The notes under the pieces were generated by a model. The model searched no databases. It worked only from the letters and a program-made list of their open reading frames with translations, and was not told the origin of the DNA. Position numbers and translations under genes: made by a program. From Erwinia aphidicola (lineage in GTDB: Bacteria; Pseudomonadota; Gammaproteobacteria; Enterobacterales; Enterobacteriaceae), in contig NZ_JAMKCQ010000003.1 in the NCBI RefSeq assembly GCF_024169515.1, positions 25,903-89,902 on the forward strand: a stretch of DNA of 64,000 bases. Reading direction: 5' to 3'. The stretch's first letter is position 1. Each line of letters opens with the position of its first letter. Positions 17,640 to 27,270 of the stretch are shown piece after piece.

Positions 17640-19025
17640 TCAGGACTCGATCCACACGGTCTGCGTGTTGGTGAACTCACGCAGGCCGAAGTGCGACAGT
17701 TCGCGACCAAAACCACTTTTCTTCACGCCGCCAATCGGCACGCGCGGGTCAGAGAAGCTCGGCGAGTTGATAAACACGCCGCCGGTTTCGATGCGTGATG
17801 CCAGCTGCTGAGCGCGGGACAAGTCCTTGCTCCACAGGCTGCCGCCAAGGCCGAACTCAGAGTCATTCGCCATCGCTACCGCATGATCGGCATCATCCGC
17901 CATAATCAGCGAGGCAACGGGACCAAACAGCTCCTGATCGAAGCTGGTCATACCCGGCTTCACGTTGCTCAGCACCGTGGGGGCATAGTAGTTACCTTCC
18001 CCCGGCAGTACATGGCCACCCAGCAGCAGCGTTGCGCCCTCTTTCAGCGTCGCCTGCACCTGTGAGTCAAGCTCGTCGCGCAGATCGTAGCGCGCCATCG
18101 GGCCAATCCATACGCCGGCTTCACGCGGGTCGCCGATTTTCATTGCTTTAACTGTAGTGACAAATTTCTCGCAGAACTGGTCGAAGACCGCCGCTTCCAC
18201 AATGATGCGCTTGGCCGAAATACACAGCTGGCCGTTGTTCATAAAGCGCCCGGCAATTGCTCCTTTAACTGCGGCATCAATGTCGGCATCGGCCAGCACG
18301 ATAAACGCATCGGAACCGCCCAGTTCCAGCACGCATTTTTTGATTGCCGCACCGGACAGCGCGGCAATTGCCGCACCGGCACGCACGCTCCCGGTCACTG
18401 TCACGGCAGCAATACGACGATCGTTAATCGCCTGCGCCACGCCGTCGTTGTCAGCGTTGACCACGGCAAACAGCCCTTCCGGCACGCCAGCATCCTGCAG
18501 GATCTGTTGCAGCAGCAGCGCACAGCCCATGACGTTCGGAGCCGGTTTCAGCAGGTAACTATTGCCTGCCAGCATAATTGGCACCGCTCCGCGTAACACC
18601 TGCCACACAGGAAAGTTCCACGGCATCACCGACAGCACCGGGCCGAGCGGCAAATAGTCAACAAAGGCCTTATTGCCTTCGACCAGCGTCGGTTCACGCT
18701 CAAGGTAGGCAGGGCCGTGTTCGCCATACCATTCACACAGCTTTGCGCTCTTTTCAACTTCGGCCAGCCCCTGGTCAATCGGTTTGCCCATTTCACTGGT
18801 CATCATCTCAGCCAGCGCGCGCGCCTGCTGACGCAGGCCGCCGGCAATTGCGTTGAGCAGCTGTACGCGGCTGATCATCGCGCTGCTGCGCCAGGCCTGA
18901 AAGGCGTTATTAGTCTGTGCCAGCGCGCTGTCAACGTCCTTCGCTGTGGCAAATGGATAGCGGGCAAAGACTTCACCGCTGGTTGGGTTACGAGAAATCG
19001 CTGCGTTTGAGGAAACCTGAGTCAT
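17640..19025 (-). CDS. sad: Succinate-semialdehyde dehydrogenase Sad (YneI)
   Basis: 461-residue NAD(P)-dependent aldehyde dehydrogenase that oxidises succinic semialdehyde to succinate. Long blocks match E. coli Sad (YneI): GPVLSVMPWNFPVWQVLRGA, NADNDGVAQ, AAVTVTGSVRAGAAI, KKCVLELGGSD (catalytic Glu) and NNGQLCISAKR (catalytic Cys), ending FGRELSHFGLREFTN. AAGGCGG precedes the ATG at 19025. It is divergent from the PtrR-like regulator exactly as yneI/yneJ in E. coli. Next to the hpa cluster it would consume the succinic semialdehyde made by HpaI. Confidence 0.92.
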   Translation of the reverse strand: MTQVSSNAAISRNPTSGEVFARYPFATAKDVDSALAQTNNAFQAWRSSAMISRVQLLNAIAGGLRQQARALAEMMTSEMGKPIDQGLAEVEKSAKLCEWYGEHGPAYLEREPTLVEGNKAFVDYLPLGPVLSVMPWNFPVWQVLRGAVPIMLAGNSYLLKPAPNVMGCALLLQQILQDAGVPEGLFAVVNADNDGVAQAINDRRIAAVTVTGSVRAGAAIAALSGAAIKKCVLELGGSDAFIVLADADIDAAVKGAIAGRFMNNGQLCISAKRIIVEAAVFDQFCEKFVTTVKAMKIGDPREAGVWIGPMARYDLRDELDSQVQATLKEGATLLLGGHVLPGEGNYYAPTVLSNVKPGMTSFDQELFGPVASLIMADDADHAVAMANDSEFGLGGSLWSKDLSRAQQLASRIETGGVFINSPSFSDPRVPIGGVKKSGFGRELSHFGLREFTNTQTVWIES

Positions 19026-19128
19026 GATTGCCGCCTTAAGTTGTTCACAATGGCATCAATCATAGAGTTGCCGTAGATTCTTTAAAAATGAATAATAAAG
19101 AAAGTTACTTACTCAAAAAGAGAATGAT

Positions 19129-19983
19129 ATGGATCTGACCCAGCTGGAAATCTTCCGCACTATCGCTGAAGAGGGCAGCGTTACGGCGGCGGCAGAGAAG
19201 CTGCATCGCGTGCCTTCCAATATCTCAACGCGCTTAAAGCAGCTGGAAGAGGAGCTGGAGTGTGAGCTGTTTCGCCGCGAAAAGCTGCGCCTGTACATCA
19301 CCGACAGCGGCAAAACCTTTCTCGACTATGCGCGGCGCATTCTGGCGCTGGCGACCGAAGCAAAGCACAGCGTTTCCGGCCAGCAGCCCGGCGGGATTTT
19401 TACCCTCGGCGCCATCGAGAGCTTTGCTGCCGTACGCCTGCCGCCGCTGATCGCCCGCTATCACCAGCGCTGGCCGCAGGTTGAGCTGGATCTCTCCACG
19501 GGACCGTCCGGCGATATGACCGACGGCGTGCTGGCCGGGAAGTATTCCGCCGCCTTTATCGACGGCCCGCCGAAGCACCCGCTGCTGGAAGGTGTCGCGG
19601 TGGTGGAAGAAGAGATGGTGCTGATTTCGGCGCTCAACCATCCCCCTGTACCGGATGCCACCAGTATCTCCGGGTCAACCATCTACGCCTTTCGCGCCAA
19701 CTGCTCTTACCGCCGCCTGTTTGAAAACTGGTTCTCACGCGAGAACGCCGCGCCGGGAAAAATTTTCGAAATGGAGTCGTATCACGGCATTCTGGCCTGC
19801 GTCAGCGCCGGAGCCGGTCTGGCGCTGATCCCGCGCAGCATGCTGGAGAATATGCCAGGGCGCGATAACGTGCATGCGTGGCCATTAAGTGAGGGGATGG
19901 GGCAGATTGCCATCTGGCTGGTATGGCGCAAAGATACGCGTTCCAATAATTTGCAGGCGATGACTCGCCTGCTGGAAAGTTAA
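19129..19983 (+). CDS. ptrR: PtrR (YneJ)-like LysR regulator of sad
   Basis: 284-residue LysR-type regulator. The N-terminal helix-turn-helix MDLTQLEIFRTIAEEGSVTAAAEKLHRVPSN-type segment (residues 1-60) and effector-domain blocks LSTGPSGDMTDGVL, FRANCSYRRLFENWF and MESYHGILACVSAGAGLALIPRSMLE match E. coli YneJ/PtrR, which regulates the divergent sad gene. The 103-bp divergent gap 19026-19128 should contain the operator. It ends 2 bp before the end of hpaC on the other strand, so this pair has been joined directly to the hpa cluster. Confidence 0.9.
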   Translation: MDLTQLEIFRTIAEEGSVTAAAEKLHRVPSNISTRLKQLEEELECELFRREKLRLYITDSGKTFLDYARRILALATEAKHSVSGQQPGGIFTLGAIESFAAVRLPPLIARYHQRWPQVELDLSTGPSGDMTDGVLAGKYSAAFIDGPPKHPLLEGVAVVEEEMVLISALNHPPVPDATSISGSTIYAFRANCSYRRLFENWFSRENAAPGKIFEMESYHGILACVSAGAGLALIPRSMLENMPGRDNVHAWPLSEGMGQIAIWLVWRKDTRSNNLQAMTRLLES

Positions 19984-19985
19984 CG

Positions 19986-20504
19986 CTAAACCTGCGTGCT
20001 GGCGCTGCCCGGCAGCGCATGGAAGCGGCGTTTAAAATAAATTAATCCTGCCTCACTGCTTTCCGTCAGCCGGATGTGACGGATTTCTACCAGGTACAGC
20101 TGGTGTGTGCCAAGCGCCCTGATCTGGCTGATAAAACCTTCAAGGCTGGCCAGCGCCTCAATAAGCACCGGCTGGCCTAATGTCCCCTCCTGCCAGCCGT
20201 CCAGCAGGAAGCGATCTTCCATCGTCATTGCAGTCATACCGGCAAAATGGCGCGCCATCTCCTCCTGCTGAGGATTAAGTACATTGATACACATACGCTG
20301 ATTTTTCAGGAACACCGGGTTCATCGCGCTGTTGAGATTAATACACACCAGCAGCGTTGGTGGCGTATCAGTCAGCGGACACACCGCCGTCGCAGTGATG
20401 CCACAGCGCCCTGCGGCCCCCTGCGTGGTGACGATATTAACCGCCGCGGGCAGATTTGCCATCGCATCACGAAAATGTAAGCGGTGTTGGTTTTCATTCT
20501 GCAT
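19986..20504 (-). CDS. hpaC: 4-hydroxyphenylacetate monooxygenase reductase HpaC
   Basis: 172-residue flavin reductase that supplies reduced FAD to HpaB. Family sequence starts at MQNENQHRLHFRDAMANLPA (start 20504) and includes VNIVTTQGAAGRCGITATAV, FLKNQRMCINVL and the C-terminal HALPG. The length equals E. coli HpaC (170). It overlaps the end of hpaB by 11 bp and is the last gene of the hpaBC unit. The final residues run to within 2 bp of the convergent ptrR stop. Confidence 0.94.
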   Translation of the reverse strand: MQNENQHRLHFRDAMANLPAAVNIVTTQGAAGRCGITATAVCPLTDTPPTLLVCINLNSAMNPVFLKNQRMCINVLNPQQEEMARHFAGMTAMTMEDRFLLDGWQEGTLGQPVLIEALASLEGFISQIRALGTHQLYLVEIRHIRLTESSEAGLIYFKRRFHALPGSASTQV

Positions 20505-22077
20505 AGTGCCCACCATCCCTGAGCAGACGATCAAGCTGGTTAATATCGCTGTTGCTGTGCAGGTGCGACTTTCTCCAGCCATCGCGGTCATAGTCAGCCA
20601 GGCAGCGATCGACCATCTCCATCATGCCATCCATCGCTCCCGAGCTGTGCGCATCGCGCAGACACTGCATGCGCACTTCATCCTGACTACCGGCGTAGTT
20701 GATCTCGTACAGCTCATGGCGGCCCGCGAACTCACTGCCAGTAGCGTCCCACATCAGCTTCAGTATTTTGATGCGCTGCTCATGCTCCATGCCGTTGGAG
20801 CCACGGACAAAGCGCGCAAGATACTGTTCAATCTCTGGATTTTGCAGGTCGCGCACGCTGGAGGGCAGATAGATTAACCCGCTGGCCACGTTACATTCGA
20901 TGATGTTTTTGATCTTCGCCCAGGCCATTGGCGCCATCACGCGGTAAGTGTTCATCGCCTGAGAATCTGGCAGCCAGGCGCCGTTAATCCAGGGTTTGGC
21001 TTCCGCCGCCATCGCATCACTCAGCGACCAGAACAGGTTGCGCCAGGCGACCACTTCCCCCAGCGCCGCCTGCACGCCGCGAAACTCGATAGTACCGGTA
21101 CATTCGAGGCTTTTTTGCAGTAGTGCGGTAATAAAATCAAGCTTCACCGCCAGCCGTACACAGGCCTGCATTGGATACAGCCGCACAAATCCGCCCTCGG
21201 CATACCAGCGGCGACAGCGATCGAAATCGCGATAGACCAGCACGTTCTCCCAGGGGATCAGCACCTTATCCATCACCAGAATCGCGTCGTTTTCGTCAAA
21301 ACGGCTGGAGAGCGGATAATCAAACGGTGAGCCGGTAACGCCGGAAGTGAGCTCGTAGGAGGCACGTGAAATCAGCTTCACGCCGTCTGCATCCATCGGG
21401 GCAATAAACATCATGGCAAAATCGGGGTTATCCCCCATCACCTGCGCAGAACCAAAGCCGATAAAGTTAAAGTTGGTTAGCGCCGAGTTGGTCGCGACCA
21501 CTTTGGCTCCGCTGACGATAATCCCCGCATCGGTCTCTTTTTCGACTTTGACATAAACATCTTTCACTTCATCAACCGGCTTATTGCGGTCAATCGGCGG
21601 GTTGACGATGGCATGATTAAAGTAAAGGCCTGCCTCCTGAATGCGCTTGTACCAGCGGCGCGCGTTGTCGGCATAAGGGCCGTAAAAGTCAGGATTGGCG
21701 CCGAGCGCGCTGGCAAAAGCCGCTTTATAATCCGGGGTACGTCCCATCCAGCCATAGCTAAGGCGTGACCAGTCGGCAATCGCATCACGCTGCTGACGGA
21801 TCTCCTGCGCTGACCGCGCATAGCGGAAGAAACAATGGGTGTAGCCGCCGTTACCGCTGTCGGTGCTCCAGCACAGCTTGTCATGGCTCTCCGGCGCGTG
21901 GAGTGCATCGTAGAGTATGGCAATCGACCCGGCAGCATTACGAAAAGCCGGATGGTGGGTAACATCTTTCACTTTCTGGCCATAGATAAAAATTTCGCGC
22001 CCGTCCTGCAGGCTTTTCAAATACTCGCTGCCGGTGAACGGACGATTGATGGCAGAACGATGATCTTCGGGTTTCAT
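20494..22077 (-). CDS. hpaB: 4-hydroxyphenylacetate 3-monooxygenase HpaB
   Basis: 527-residue FADH2-dependent hydroxylase converting 4-hydroxyphenylacetate to homoprotocatechuate, the first catabolic step. Start: MKPEDHRSAINRPFTGSEYL, with GAGAGGCAATGT before the ATG at 22077. Family blocks include CFFRYARSAQEIRQQRDAIADWSRLSYGWMGR-type sequence, SALTNFNFIGFGSAQV, SSRFDENDAILVMDKVLIPWENVLVYRD and ASGLIYLPSS. Length agrees with E. coli HpaB (520). It lies 41 bp downstream of hpaA, whose product activates the hpaBC promoter in E. coli. Confidence 0.95.
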   Translation of the reverse strand: MKPEDHRSAINRPFTGSEYLKSLQDGREIFIYGQKVKDVTHHPAFRNAAGSIAILYDALHAPESHDKLCWSTDSGNGGYTHCFFRYARSAQEIRQQRDAIADWSRLSYGWMGRTPDYKAAFASALGANPDFYGPYADNARRWYKRIQEAGLYFNHAIVNPPIDRNKPVDEVKDVYVKVEKETDAGIIVSGAKVVATNSALTNFNFIGFGSAQVMGDNPDFAMMFIAPMDADGVKLISRASYELTSGVTGSPFDYPLSSRFDENDAILVMDKVLIPWENVLVYRDFDRCRRWYAEGGFVRLYPMQACVRLAVKLDFITALLQKSLECTGTIEFRGVQAALGEVVAWRNLFWSLSDAMAAEAKPWINGAWLPDSQAMNTYRVMAPMAWAKIKNIIECNVASGLIYLPSSVRDLQNPEIEQYLARFVRGSNGMEHEQRIKILKLMWDATGSEFAGRHELYEINYAGSQDEVRMQCLRDAHSSGAMDGMMEMVDRCLADYDRDGWRKSHLHSNSDINQLDRLLRDGGHYAE

Positions 22078-22118
22078 ACATTGCCTCTCGGGTTAAGAGT
22101 GGATAACTGCACCTAAGC

Positions 22119-22997
22119 TCAGTGCCGCAACAGGTTCCAGCGGCGACGGAATTCGCTGGGTGAAAAACCAGCCAGACGATGAAAAAAACGGGCGAAATAG
22201 GCCGGGTCTTTATAACCCAGCGCCAAGGAAATCTGATGGACACTACTGTCGCTGAACAGTAAGAGACGTTTTGCTTCACGTAGTAAGCGTTCGTGAATCA
22301 GTCGTTTGGGCGATTGGTTTGCCAGGCGCCGACACAGCTCGTTTAGTCGCGATTCACTAATTTCTAGCTCGCGGGCATAATCCGGCACGGTCAAATGCTG
22401 CGGGTATTTCTCGTTAACCCTATGGATGAAACGCCGCAACAGTTTCATTTCACCCCGCACGCTGATATTAGCCCCTTCGCCTCGTTCCATCTCCCGCAGC
22501 AGCATCATGAACACGCTTTGTGCCAGCAGGCGCAGTTGAGTATCACGGCCGTTTTGCTGATGGCCAAACTCACTTGCCAGCAGCGGCCAAAGAGCCTCTA
22601 GCGCTCGCTGAGTTTCTGAGCCTGGGCCCAGCGGCAGGCAGAACCCCGGGATCTCCAGCGCTTCACGGCTGCCGGGCCACAAAGTCTGCATCAGCGGCCA
22701 GATAAGTTCTTGATGAACGGTAAGAACATGTCCGTCACTCTCCTTTTCGCTGATAAATGCGTGGGGGACGGTGGGAGGCGTGAGGATAAACAGTGGGGCC
22801 TGCAGTGAATAGTGGCGATCGTCCAGCTGCAGCTCAATTTCACCGCTGGTCAGATGATGCAGCTGGAAACAACAGCTGTGCCAGTATGAGGGCATATTAC
22901 GAACAAAAAACCCCGCCAGGCGTGCAAAAGCCGCATAGTGAACATCTTCGTTATACTGCCGGTGGTCGTACTGCTGGCTGATAGTGATGTTTTCCAT
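22119..22997 (-). CDS. hpaA: HpaA, AraC-family activator of hpaBC
   Basis: 292-residue regulator with an N-terminal cupin-type effector domain (HHLTSGEIELQLDDRHYSLQ, TPPTVPHAF) and a C-terminal double helix-turn-helix (residues about 195-290: YARELEISESRLNELCRR and HQISLALGYKDPAYFARFFHRLAGFSPSEFRRR). Position between hpaX and hpaB is the same as in E. coli W, where HpaA activates hpaBC in response to 4-hydroxyphenylacetate. Confidence 0.92.
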   Translation of the reverse strand: MENITISQQYDHRQYNEDVHYAAFARLAGFFVRNMPSYWHSCCFQLHHLTSGEIELQLDDRHYSLQAPLFILTPPTVPHAFISEKESDGHVLTVHQELIWPLMQTLWPGSREALEIPGFCLPLGPGSETQRALEALWPLLASEFGHQQNGRDTQLRLLAQSVFMMLLREMERGEGANISVRGEMKLLRRFIHRVNEKYPQHLTVPDYARELEISESRLNELCRRLANQSPKRLIHERLLREAKRLLLFSDSSVHQISLALGYKDPAYFARFFHRLAGFSPSEFRRRWNLLRH

Positions 22998-23025
22998 AAC
23001 ATGCTGTCCGTAAGTTATTTACATC

Positions 23026-24366
23026 TCAGCGCTGTGGGGCTGAGTCTCCCGCCGCACGCGATTCATGGCGTAATGGAATGCGCCCGATCACCGCAGCCCC
23101 AATAACCAGCAGACCCGCAACCAACCACAACCCGCTGCTAAAGCTACCTGTTCTGTCACGCAGGAAGCCGATACAAAGCGGGCTGACGGCTGAACCCATG
23201 TTGCCAAAGGCGTTAATCACCGCGATTGCCAACGCCCTTACCTGAAGGCTCATGGCGCTGTCGGGGGTAGTCCAGAAGATCGCCATCGCACTAAACGAGC
23301 CCATTGAGGCCATGACAATACCGCTCAGTTGAAACAGAGGATGGCTGGTCGCCGATGCTAACAACCATCCCGCTGCGGCAAACAGATATGGCAGCAGCGT
23401 ATGCCAGCGGCGCTCCTGCAAACGGTCGGAGCGGCGGCTCCAAAAGACCATGGCTAAAATAGTGCATAGCTGGGGGATAGCGGCCAGCACGCCGATAACC
23501 GTATTGCTGCTGTGCTGGTTAAAGCTTTGCAGGATTTGCGGCGTCCATATGTTGATAGCGCTGAGGGTATTGGTAAGGCAAAAGTATGCCAGGGTATACA
23601 TCAGCACCACTGGCGTCAGGACCTGGCGCCATAGAGACTGGGTGATTACCCCCACACTCGATTGACGATCCCGCCGCAGCATCTCTTCCAGCGCCAGCTT
23701 CTCTTGCACACTCAGCCAGCGCGCCTGTGCCGGGGTATCATCGAGAAAAAACCAGGTGATGCTCCCGAGAAAAACAGCCGGAAGCCCCTCCAGCAGAAAC
23801 ATCCACTGCCAGCCGTGCAGGTTCAGCCTGCCATCCAGCGCCAGGATAGAACCGGAAAGCAGAGAGCCCAGCATCATGGTTACAGGCATGGCAATCATAA
23901 ACAGCGCATTGGCACGCGCCCGGTAGTGAAGCGGAAACCAGTGGGTGAGATACACCAGAATGCCGGGCAAAAAGCCTGCCTCGGTAATGCCGACCACCAT
24001 ACGCAGCAGATAAAGCGAATAGGCCCCGCTGGCAAACAGCGTGCAGGTTGAGGCAACACCCCAGAGCACCATAATGCTGGCGATCCAGCGCCGCGCACCA
24101 ATAAGACCCAGCATCAGGTTGGCAGGAACCGCGCAGATCGCATAGGTAACATAAAATAGCGTGGCCGCCAGCCCGAACATGGTAGCGCTCAGACCGAGGT
24201 CTTTCCCCATGGTCAATCCGGCGAAGCCAATATTGATCCGGTCGAGGAACGAGAACACAAACAGCAGAAACAGAAACACAATCAGACGACGGAACAGTTT
24301 ACGGACAGCCCGCTGTTCAGGTACGGACTGTGCCGCGCCGCTTTGTGGCTGGATAATCGCTGCCAT
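23026..24366 (-). CDS. hpaX: 4-hydroxyphenylacetate permease HpaX
   Basis: 446-residue MFS transporter of the anion:cation symporter family, about 12 membrane segments. Motif FLDRINIGFAGLTMGKDLGLS after the first helix and the GARRWIASIMVLWG loop are typical. Start at 24366 (MAAIIQPQ) is supported by AGGGAGGGG; the longer frame overlaps hpaI. Located between hpaI and hpaA, as in the E. coli cluster, and would import 4-hydroxyphenylacetate. Confidence 0.93.
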   Translation of the reverse strand: MAAIIQPQSGAAQSVPEQRAVRKLFRRLIVFLFLLFVFSFLDRINIGFAGLTMGKDLGLSATMFGLAATLFYVTYAICAVPANLMLGLIGARRWIASIMVLWGVASTCTLFASGAYSLYLLRMVVGITEAGFLPGILVYLTHWFPLHYRARANALFMIAMPVTMMLGSLLSGSILALDGRLNLHGWQWMFLLEGLPAVFLGSITWFFLDDTPAQARWLSVQEKLALEEMLRRDRQSSVGVITQSLWRQVLTPVVLMYTLAYFCLTNTLSAINIWTPQILQSFNQHSSNTVIGVLAAIPQLCTILAMVFWSRRSDRLQERRWHTLLPYLFAAAGWLLASATSHPLFQLSGIVMASMGSFSAMAIFWTTPDSAMSLQVRALAIAVINAFGNMGSAVSPLCIGFLRDRTGSFSSGLWLVAGLLVIGAAVIGRIPLRHESRAAGDSAPQR

Positions 24367-24382
24367 CGCCCCTCCCTGGAGA

Positions 24383-25180
24383 TTAATAACCGCCGTCAGG
24401 CGCGCTGATAACCGGCGCAGCCGGCGAGGTAAAGCGTGCGGCGAGCGCCTCTGCCGCACGAGCCAACAGCGTGGTATCGACGCCGACAGCCACGAACAGT
24501 GCGCCAAGCTCAAGGTAACGCTTAGCCATTATTTCATCAGCCGTCAGAATTCCCGGTGCTTTACCCGCCGCGCGGATTAGAACAATGGCTTTTTCAATCA
24601 CTGCCTGCACTTCCGGGTGGCGCGGATTACCGGCAAAACCCATATCGGCACTGAGATCGGCCGGGCCGATAAACACACCATCAACGCCGTCCACGGCGAG
24701 GATCTGTGCCAGATTTTCCACGCCCTGGCGGGTTTCAATCTGAACCAGCAGGCAGATCTGCTCCCCGGCACGCTGGAGATAATCCCCAATACGGTTCCAG
24801 CGCGAGGCACGTGCCAGCGCACTGCCCACGCCGCGAATCCCCTGCGGTGGATAGTGGCACGCACGCACGGCGCTCTGGGCTTCCTGCGCGCTCTGGATCA
24901 TCGGAATCAGCAAGGTCTGCGCGCCAATATCCAGCAGCTGCTTGATCAGCACCGCGTCATTCCACGCTGGCCGCACGACGGGATGGCTGCGATAGGGGGC
25001 AATGGCCTGTAACTGCCCGAGCACCGAGCGCAGATCGTTTGGCGCATGTTCGCCGTCAATCAGCAGCCAGTCGAAACCCGCGCCAGCCAACAGTTCGGCG
25101 CTGTAGCTGTTGGCCAGCCCCAGCCACAGCCCTGCCTGCGGCGTCTGCTGGATGAGTGCCTGTTTAAAGAGGTTGTTCAT
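24383..25180 (-). CDS. hpaI: 4-hydroxy-2-oxoheptanedioate aldolase HpaI
   Basis: 265-residue class II aldolase splitting 4-hydroxy-2-oxoheptane-1,7-dioate into pyruvate and succinic semialdehyde. Strongly conserved blocks: [78 protein letters not shown] and [15 protein letters not shown]. Start: second of two adjacent ATGs, better spaced from GAGGAG; 25183 is the alternative. The succinic semialdehyde product links this gene to the neighbouring sad. Confidence 0.95.
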   Translation of the reverse strand: MNNLFKQALIQQTPQAGLWLGLANSYSAELLAGAGFDWLLIDGEHAPNDLRSVLGQLQAIAPYRSHPVVRPAWNDAVLIKQLLDIGAQTLLIPMIQSAQEAQSAVRACHYPPQGIRGVGSALARASRWNRIGDYLQRAGEQICLLVQIETRQGVENLAQILAVDGVDGVFIGPADLSADMGFAGNPRHPEVQAVIEKAIVLIRAAGKAPGILTADEIMAKRYLELGALFVAVGVDTTLLARAAEALAARFTSPAAPVISAPDGGY

Positions 25181-25189
25181 CATGACTCC

Positions 25190-25993
25190 TCAGATAAAGC
25201 GGCAACCGATGGCGCCGAGAGCCGCGTAATCAACATGAAAGGTATCCCCTCTGCGGGCGGCTACCGGACGGGTAAAGGAGCCACTGAGGATCACCTGCCC
25301 CACCTCCAGCTGCACATTGTGGTGAGAAAGTTTGTTCGCCAGCCATGCGACGCCGTTAGCGGGATGGTTAAGCACTGCGGCTGCCACACCGGACTCTTCA
25401 ATCACGCCATTGCGGTACATCAGGGCGCTCACCCAGCGCAGATCGAGCGCATCTATTTTTACCGGGCGGCCGCCTATTACCACCCCCGCACTGGCGGCGT
25501 TATCGGAGATGGTGTCGAACACTTTGCGTGGCCGCTGCGTGTCCGGGTCGATGTTGTGGCAGCGGGCATCGATAATTTCCAGGGCCGGGATGACATAATC
25601 AGTAGCATTCAGCACATCAAACAGCGTGCAGTGTGGCCCGTGCAGCGGTTGCCCCAGCACAAAGGCCAGCTCCACCTCAACCCGCGGTACAATAAAACGG
25701 TCGAAGGGAATATCACTGCCCTCGGCGAAAAACATATCGTCAAGCAGTGCGCCATAATCCGGCTCATCGATTTGCGAGCTGGCCTGCATCGCCTTCGAAG
25801 TCAGACCAATTTTATGGCCTTTTAATCTCCGTCCGGCGGCGATTTTATGGCCGATCCAGCGCTGCTGAATGGCATAGGCATCATCCAGCGTGATTTCCGG
25901 GTAGGCCAGCGAGGGCTGGCGGATCTGCTGGCGATCTTTTTCTGCCCTGTCCAGTTCAGCCGCCAGCCGGTTAACGGCGCTTTGGTCTAACAT
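25190..25993 (-). CDS. hpaH: 2-oxo-hept-4-ene-1,7-dioate hydratase HpaH
   Basis: 267-residue fumarylacetoacetase-fold hydratase acting just before the aldolase. Family blocks seen: [37 protein letters not shown] segment, [29 protein letters not shown] (metal-binding acidic residues), NPANG-like [14 protein letters not shown] and [16 protein letters not shown]. Length as in E. coli (267). It sits 9 bp before hpaI within the operon. Confidence 0.94.
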   Translation of the reverse strand: MLDQSAVNRLAAELDRAEKDRQQIRQPSLAYPEITLDDAYAIQQRWIGHKIAAGRRLKGHKIGLTSKAMQASSQIDEPDYGALLDDMFFAEGSDIPFDRFIVPRVEVELAFVLGQPLHGPHCTLFDVLNATDYVIPALEIIDARCHNIDPDTQRPRKVFDTISDNAASAGVVIGGRPVKIDALDLRWVSALMYRNGVIEESGVAAAVLNHPANGVAWLANKLSHHNVQLEVGQVILSGSFTRPVAARRGDTFHVDYAALGAIGCRFI

Positions 25994-26006
25994 ACGAGAC
26001 TCCTTC

Positions 26007-26393
26007 TCACTGCGGGTCGAACAATGTATGGACGTTATTCAGCTTAAAATTGAGCGTGGCGGGCAGCTCTTCCACCGCCAGCGACAGCGCCAGGTAGCGC
26101 TGCGCCATTAGCGGTGAAAAATGCTGTTTGATCTGCTCAAACAGCGCACTCATCACCGGCAGCAGTTGTTCAGCCGTGCGACCGTGACCAATTTTCAGCG
26201 TCATGTGCACAAAGGCGTAATCATGTTTGCCATCGGCCATTTGCCAGCAGTCCACCCAGTGCGCACGGCTGCGAATACCCGCCAGCGGGAACAGTCCGCT
26301 GGCGGCCAGATAGCGGTTTACCTGGATGAACAGCTGCGGCAATTCGGCCTGCTGGCGAATGTTGTCACTACACTCCACGATAAAATGTGGCAT
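26007..26393 (-). CDS. hpaF: 5-carboxymethyl-2-hydroxymuconate isomerase HpaF
   Basis: 128-residue CHMI-type isomerase. Begins [16 protein letters not shown] with the catalytic N-terminal proline exposed after methionine removal, and contains [28 protein letters not shown] sequence typical of the family. E. coli HpaF has 126 residues. Lies 13 bp before hpaH in the operon. Catalyses the isomerisation of 5-carboxymethyl-2-hydroxymuconate before the decarboxylation step by HpaG. Confidence 0.94.
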   Translation of the reverse strand: MPHFIVECSDNIRQQAELPQLFIQVNRYLAASGLFPLAGIRSRAHWVDCWQMADGKHDYAFVHMTLKIGHGRTAEQLLPVMSALFEQIKQHFSPLMAQRYLALSLAVEELPATLNFKLNNVHTLFDPQ

Positions 26394-26408
26394 CTCACTC
26401 TCCCTGAA

Positions 26409-27260
26409 TCAGGCCGTTAGCGGAAAAATGGCGTTAACCTGCCCGGTGCCGGAACTGGGAAACAGATCGGTGATAATTTCTGCCTTTTTCTGGTAGTGGT
26501 CCCAGCCCAGCAGCCCCATCAACATGACCGTGTCATGCATATTGCCCTCGCCGTAGCAGTAGTCAGCGTACTCCGGCAGCATGCGGCAGAACTCGGCAAA
26601 TCGCCCTTCGCGCCACAGTTTCATCACCCGCTTATCCATCTGTTCATCAAACTCACGCGTCCAGGCGTTCATGCCCTCTTCCGCACGCCGATCGTCGATA
26701 AAACGGTGCGACAGCGAACCGCTGGCAAGCACTGCAACCGTGCCATCATATTTTTCCACCGCCCGCCGTACCGCCTCACCCAGACGGCGACTGTCGGCAA
26801 AGTCATGTACCGTGCAGAAAGCAGAGATCGACACCACCCTGAATTTGCGGTCGCTGTTCATATAACGCATCGGTACCAGCGTGCCGTACTCCAGCGTCAG
26901 GCTCTCAATGGCATGCGCCTGAGCGCGCACTCCCTGCTGCTTCGCTTCCTCAGCGATCATGTAGCCCAGCTCGGGATTGCCTTGATATTCGTAGGCCATA
27001 TCCCGGATAAAGTGCGGGAGTTCGTGGCTGGTATAGACCCCTTCAAAGTGAGCGTTGCAATTGATGTGGTAGGCACTGTTAACCAGCCAGTGAGAATCAA
27101 ACACCACCATCGTGTCGACCCCCAGCTCGCGGCAGCGGCGGCTGATTTCGTGATGGCCATTAATCGCCGCCTGACGGCAGCCGTGGTGTTTACCCGGCAT
27201 CTCGGAGAGATACATTGACGGCACGTGGGTGATTTTGGCCGCCAGCGCAAGTTTTCCCAT
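26409..27260 (-). CDS. hpaD: Homoprotocatechuate 2,3-dioxygenase HpaD
   Basis: 283-residue class III (LigB-type) extradiol dioxygenase that opens the ring of 3,4-dihydroxyphenylacetate. Iron-ligand region KITHVPSMYLSEMPGKHHGC at the N-terminus, VVFDSHWLVNSAYHINCN, and GSLSHRFIDDRRAEEGMN later. The start at 27260 (MGKLALAAKI) gives exactly the E. coli length; the longer frame overlaps hpaE. Confidence 0.95.
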   Translation of the reverse strand: MGKLALAAKITHVPSMYLSEMPGKHHGCRQAAINGHHEISRRCRELGVDTMVVFDSHWLVNSAYHINCNAHFEGVYTSHELPHFIRDMAYEYQGNPELGYMIAEEAKQQGVRAQAHAIESLTLEYGTLVPMRYMNSDRKFRVVSISAFCTVHDFADSRRLGEAVRRAVEKYDGTVAVLASGSLSHRFIDDRRAEEGMNAWTREFDEQMDKRVMKLWREGRFAEFCRMLPEYADYCYGEGNMHDTVMLMGLLGWDHYQKKAEIITDLFPSSGTGQVNAIFPLTA

Positions 27261-27270
27261 AATGAACTCC

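Noticed and set aside
24161..24580. Plus-strand frame over hpaX and hpaI
   Set aside because: Antisense to two well-supported genes and without recognisable sequence.
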